Source: Mesorhizobium tianshanense (lineage in GTDB: Bacteria > Pseudomonadota > Alphaproteobacteria > Rhizobiales > Rhizobiaceae). Taken from it: a stretch of DNA of 64,000 nt. The number at the start of each line of letters is the position of its first letter. Position 1 is the first letter of the stretch. The stretch lies in assembly GCF_007830515.1 (NCBI RefSeq), contig NZ_VLKT01000034.1, positions 1 to 64,000 on the forward strand, written 5' to 3'. Made by a program: the position numbers and the translations under genes. Shown piece by piece: positions 61,169-64,000 of the stretch. The notes under the pieces were generated by a model. The model searched no databases, had not been told where the DNA came from, and saw only the letters and a program-made list of their open reading frames with translations.

Positions 61169-61774
61169 TCACTGCTTCGCCTTCTCGTCGCCTGGCAGGG
61201 CGTAATCCGTCCCTTCCCATGGCGAGAGAAAATCGAAATTGCGGAATTCCTGCTTCAACTCCACCGGCTCATAGATGACCCGCTTGGCCTCGTCGTCGTA
61301 GCGCACCTCGACGAAACCCGTCAGCGGAAAATCCTTGCGCAGCGGATGACCCTCGAAGCCGTAATCGGTCAAAATCCGCCGCAGATCGGGATGGCCTGAG
61401 AACAGCACGCCATAGAGATCGTAGGTTTCGCGTTCGAACCAGTCGGCGCCGGGGTAAACGCCGGTGATCGACGGCACCACCGTCTCCTCGTCGGCCTGGA
61501 CCTTGATGCGGATGCGAATATTCTGCTTCGGCGACAGCAGGTGATAGACGACGTCGAAGCGCTTGGCCCGCGACGGATAATCGGCGCCGCATACGTCGAT
61601 GATCGAGATGAACTGGCAGTTTTTATCGTCGCGCAGGAAGGTCACCACCTCGATCAGATCGTGCGGCTCGACAGAGATGGTGAGTTCGCCGTAGGCAAAC
61701 ACTGCATCGCCGACCCGGCCGCTCAGCTTCTCGCCCAGATAGGTCGAGAGTTCATTCAACGACAGCTTCATCAT
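61169..61774 (-). CDS. nuoC: NADH-quinone oxidoreductase subunit C
   Basis: Start at the first of two adjacent ATGs (61774 or 61771), after GAGCGGG. The 201-residue 30-kDa-type subunit has the conserved VPSITGVYPGADWFERETYDLYGVLFSGHPDLRRILTDYGFEGHPLRKDFPLTG signature. It supports the quinone site beside NuoD in the peripheral arm. The upstream part of the open frame overlaps nuoB and is not used. Confidence 0.95.
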   Translation of the reverse strand: MMKLSLNELSTYLGEKLSGRVGDAVFAYGELTISVEPHDLIEVVTFLRDDKNCQFISIIDVCGADYPSRAKRFDVVYHLLSPKQNIRIRIKVQADEETVVPSITGVYPGADWFERETYDLYGVLFSGHPDLRRILTDYGFEGHPLRKDFPLTGFVEVRYDDEAKRVIYEPVELKQEFRNFDFLSPWEGTDYALPGDEKAKQ

Positions 61775-61779
61775 CCCGC

Positions 61780-62717
<938 letters not shown>

Positions 62718-63052
62718 GCTGCAGCTTTCCGTTGGCGGCCAATCCACTCTGATTACAGCACCGGACCCACTTGCGGAAGCGCGACAGTTTAACCACTGAA
62801 CCGTTTTAGGAGGCTCTATGCTGCAACGCGGCGAGGGTTAGCGCAGCGCTTTCGGCGAAGCAAGTCAAACCTTGTTCAAAACACGGGTGCCGGACGGCAT
62901 ATCCGGATAAACTGGTCCGATCCGCTCCTGTTTGATTTCCTTCATTTTTTACTCCACTTTTCTCTCCTGACATAGATGCCGCCAAAACCCTGCTAGCATG
63001 GCGCGGAATCATCGCTCCCACCTTGGTCGAACGCCAACAGAGTGCCGTCTGC
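62718..63052. other. Divergent control region of nuo and the YcaQ-family gene
   Basis: Holds the nuo promoter and that of the plus-strand gene at 63053. A 26-codon minus frame at 62865-62945 with TGGAG upstream is the only small frame worth noting (listed separately). No repeat is seen. Confidence 0.5.
62865..62945 (-). CDS. Possible 26-residue peptide upstream of nuoA
   Basis: ATG 62945 with TGGAG eight bases upstream opens a frame starting MKEIKQERIGPVYP and ending VLNKV. It is polar and not a membrane segment. Evidence is limited to the start signals and lack of overlap with other genes, so it may be chance. Confidence 0.25.
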   Translation of the reverse strand: MKEIKQERIGPVYPDMPSGTRVLNKV

Positions 63053-64000
63053 ATGAAGGAAAAGATCTCGCTCGCCATGGCCCGGCGCATCGCGCTTGCC
63101 GCACAGGGGTTTGCCGATCCTCGCCCTAACAGCACTCCCGATCGCCGCCATCTGGCACGTGTGCTCGCCCGGACCGGCCTGCTGCAGATCGATTCCGTCA
63201 GCGCGGTGGTGCGCGCCCATTATATGCCGCTCTATTCGCGGCTTGGCCCCTACCCGCTTGCGCTGCTCGACAACGCCGCCGTGACGCGCAAGCGCAGGGT
63301 CTTCGAGTATTGGGCGCACGAAGCCTCCTTTCTGCCGGTCGAGACCTATCCACTGATGCGCTGGCGCATGGAGCGGGCCGAACGTGGCGAGGAAATGTAT
63401 AACGGGCTGGCCAAGTGGGGGCGCGAACGCGCCGCTTACATTGAAGATATTTACCGCGAGGTTGTGTCGCGCGGGCCGATCGCCGCATCGGCTCTTGAAG
63501 GCCAGAAGGGCTCGGGCGGCTGGTGGGGCTGGAGCGACGCCAAACACGCGTTCGAATGGCTGTTCTGGGCCGGCCGTATCACCACGGCGTCGCGTCGTGG
63601 CTTCGAGCGACTTTATGATCTACCGGAGCGCGTACTGCCGCCGGCGATACTTGGCCTGCCGGTGCCCTCGCCTGAGGATGCGCACCGCGAATTGCTGCGC
63701 ATCTCCGCCCGCGCCCATGGCGTCGCGACAGCGGGCGACCTGCGCGACTATTTCCGTCTCTCGCCGGCCGACATCAAGGGCCGCATCGAGGAACTGGTCG
63801 AGGCGGGCGATCTTTTGCCGGTTCGCGTCGAAGGCTGGGACAAGCCTGCCTATCTTCACAAGGACGCCCGTTTTCCGCGCAAGATTGAGGCACGCGCGCT
63901 GCTCGCCCCGTTCGATCCGGTTGTCTTCGAACGGACGCGTACGGAAAGACTGTTCGACTTCCGCTATCGCATCGAGATCTACACGCCGGCCGAAAAGCGC
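63053..64000 (+). CDS. YcaQ-family winged-helix protein (DNA glycosylase type), runs off the window end
   Basis: From ATG 63053 the frame stays open to the last base, giving 316 residues. It begins MKEKISLAMARRIALAAQGF, contains ARTGLLQIDSVSAVVRAHYMPLYSRLGPY (the QxD motif and following helix of YcaQ/AlkX glycosylases), VFEYWAHEASFLPVETYPLMRWRM and WWGWSDAKHAFEWLFWAGRITTASRRGFERLYDLPERV. Family members remove bulky or cross-linking base lesions. The last part of the protein lies beyond the window. Confidence 0.88.
   Translation, partial: MKEKISLAMARRIALAAQGFADPRPNSTPDRRHLARVLARTGLLQIDSVSAVVRAHYMPLYSRLGPYPLALLDNAAVTRKRRVFEYWAHEASFLPVETYPLMRWRMERAERGEEMYNGLAKWGRERAAYIEDIYREVVSRGPIAASALEGQKGSGGWWGWSDAKHAFEWLFWAGRITTASRRGFERLYDLPERVLPPAILGLPVPSPEDAHRELLRISARAHGVATAGDLRDYFRLSPADIKGRIEELVEAGDLLPVRVEGWDKPAYLHKDARFPRKIEARALLAPFDPVVFERTRTERLFDFRYRIEIYTPAEKR

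Overview
The window looks like a chromosome segment of a Mesorhizobium-type rhizobium (Hyphomicrobiales). The evidence is high GC, the gene order nuoA-N / birA / rnj / mce / DUF1467 / proS / lolC / lolD / lipB, the 442-residue ProS type, and rhizobial intergenic palindromes. It divides into two regions at a tRNA-Leu(GAG) gene near 37.9 kb.

Left region (about 0.4-37.9 kb): an integrated genomic island. A DUF6538-type tyrosine integrase (36347-37729, minus) sits beside the 3' end of tRNA-Leu. The last 16 bases of the tRNA (37867-37882) recur exactly at 393-408. Inside each copy lies a tandem array of three 12-bp repeats of the form TTTGTATCNCAG (467-502 and 37743-37778), as expected for integrase arm sites. 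The island therefore measures about 37.5 kb. From left to right its cargo is: an IS66 remnant; a frameshifted membrane protein; an isochorismatase-family pseudogene; a peptide-signalling locus (peptide ABC transporter, two proline-iminopeptidase-like hydrolases, and a LuxR solo with the substitutions typical of plant-signal-responsive solos); a prophage scrap; a mobilisation module (MOBP/DUF3363 relaxase, Xre regulator, possible oriT, decayed lytic transglycosylase and DUF736 genes); a graveyard of IS3, IS110, IS630, vsr and serine-recombinase fragments; a Tad/Flp pilus assembly cluster (tadG, tadD, tadC, tadB, cpaF, cpaE, a small lipoprotein, cpaC, cpaB) without pilin or prepilin peptidase; a Xre-RES toxin-antitoxin pair; and a frameshifted scpB with a DUF1403 gene.

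Right region (about 37.9-64 kb): conserved chromosome. lipB is on the plus strand. Nearly everything else is on the minus strand: the complete 14-subunit NADH dehydrogenase operon (nuoA-N) carrying two extra non-Nuo genes, then birA, rnj, mce, DUF1467, proS, lolC and lolD, and finally a 28-codon membrane microprotein gene preceded by a double alphaproteobacterial SOS box. A plus-strand intrinsic terminator downstream of proS suggests a small RNA gene. The window ends inside a YcaQ-family winged-helix gene.

The most interesting items are the LuxR-solo/peptidase/peptide-importer locus with shared lux-box-like palindromes, the SOS-controlled microprotein (comparable in size and control to Caulobacter SidA), the clearly delimited island with paired arm-site arrays, the possible sRNA, and a helix-hairpin-helix domain shared by NuoE and a separate protein inside the nuo operon.
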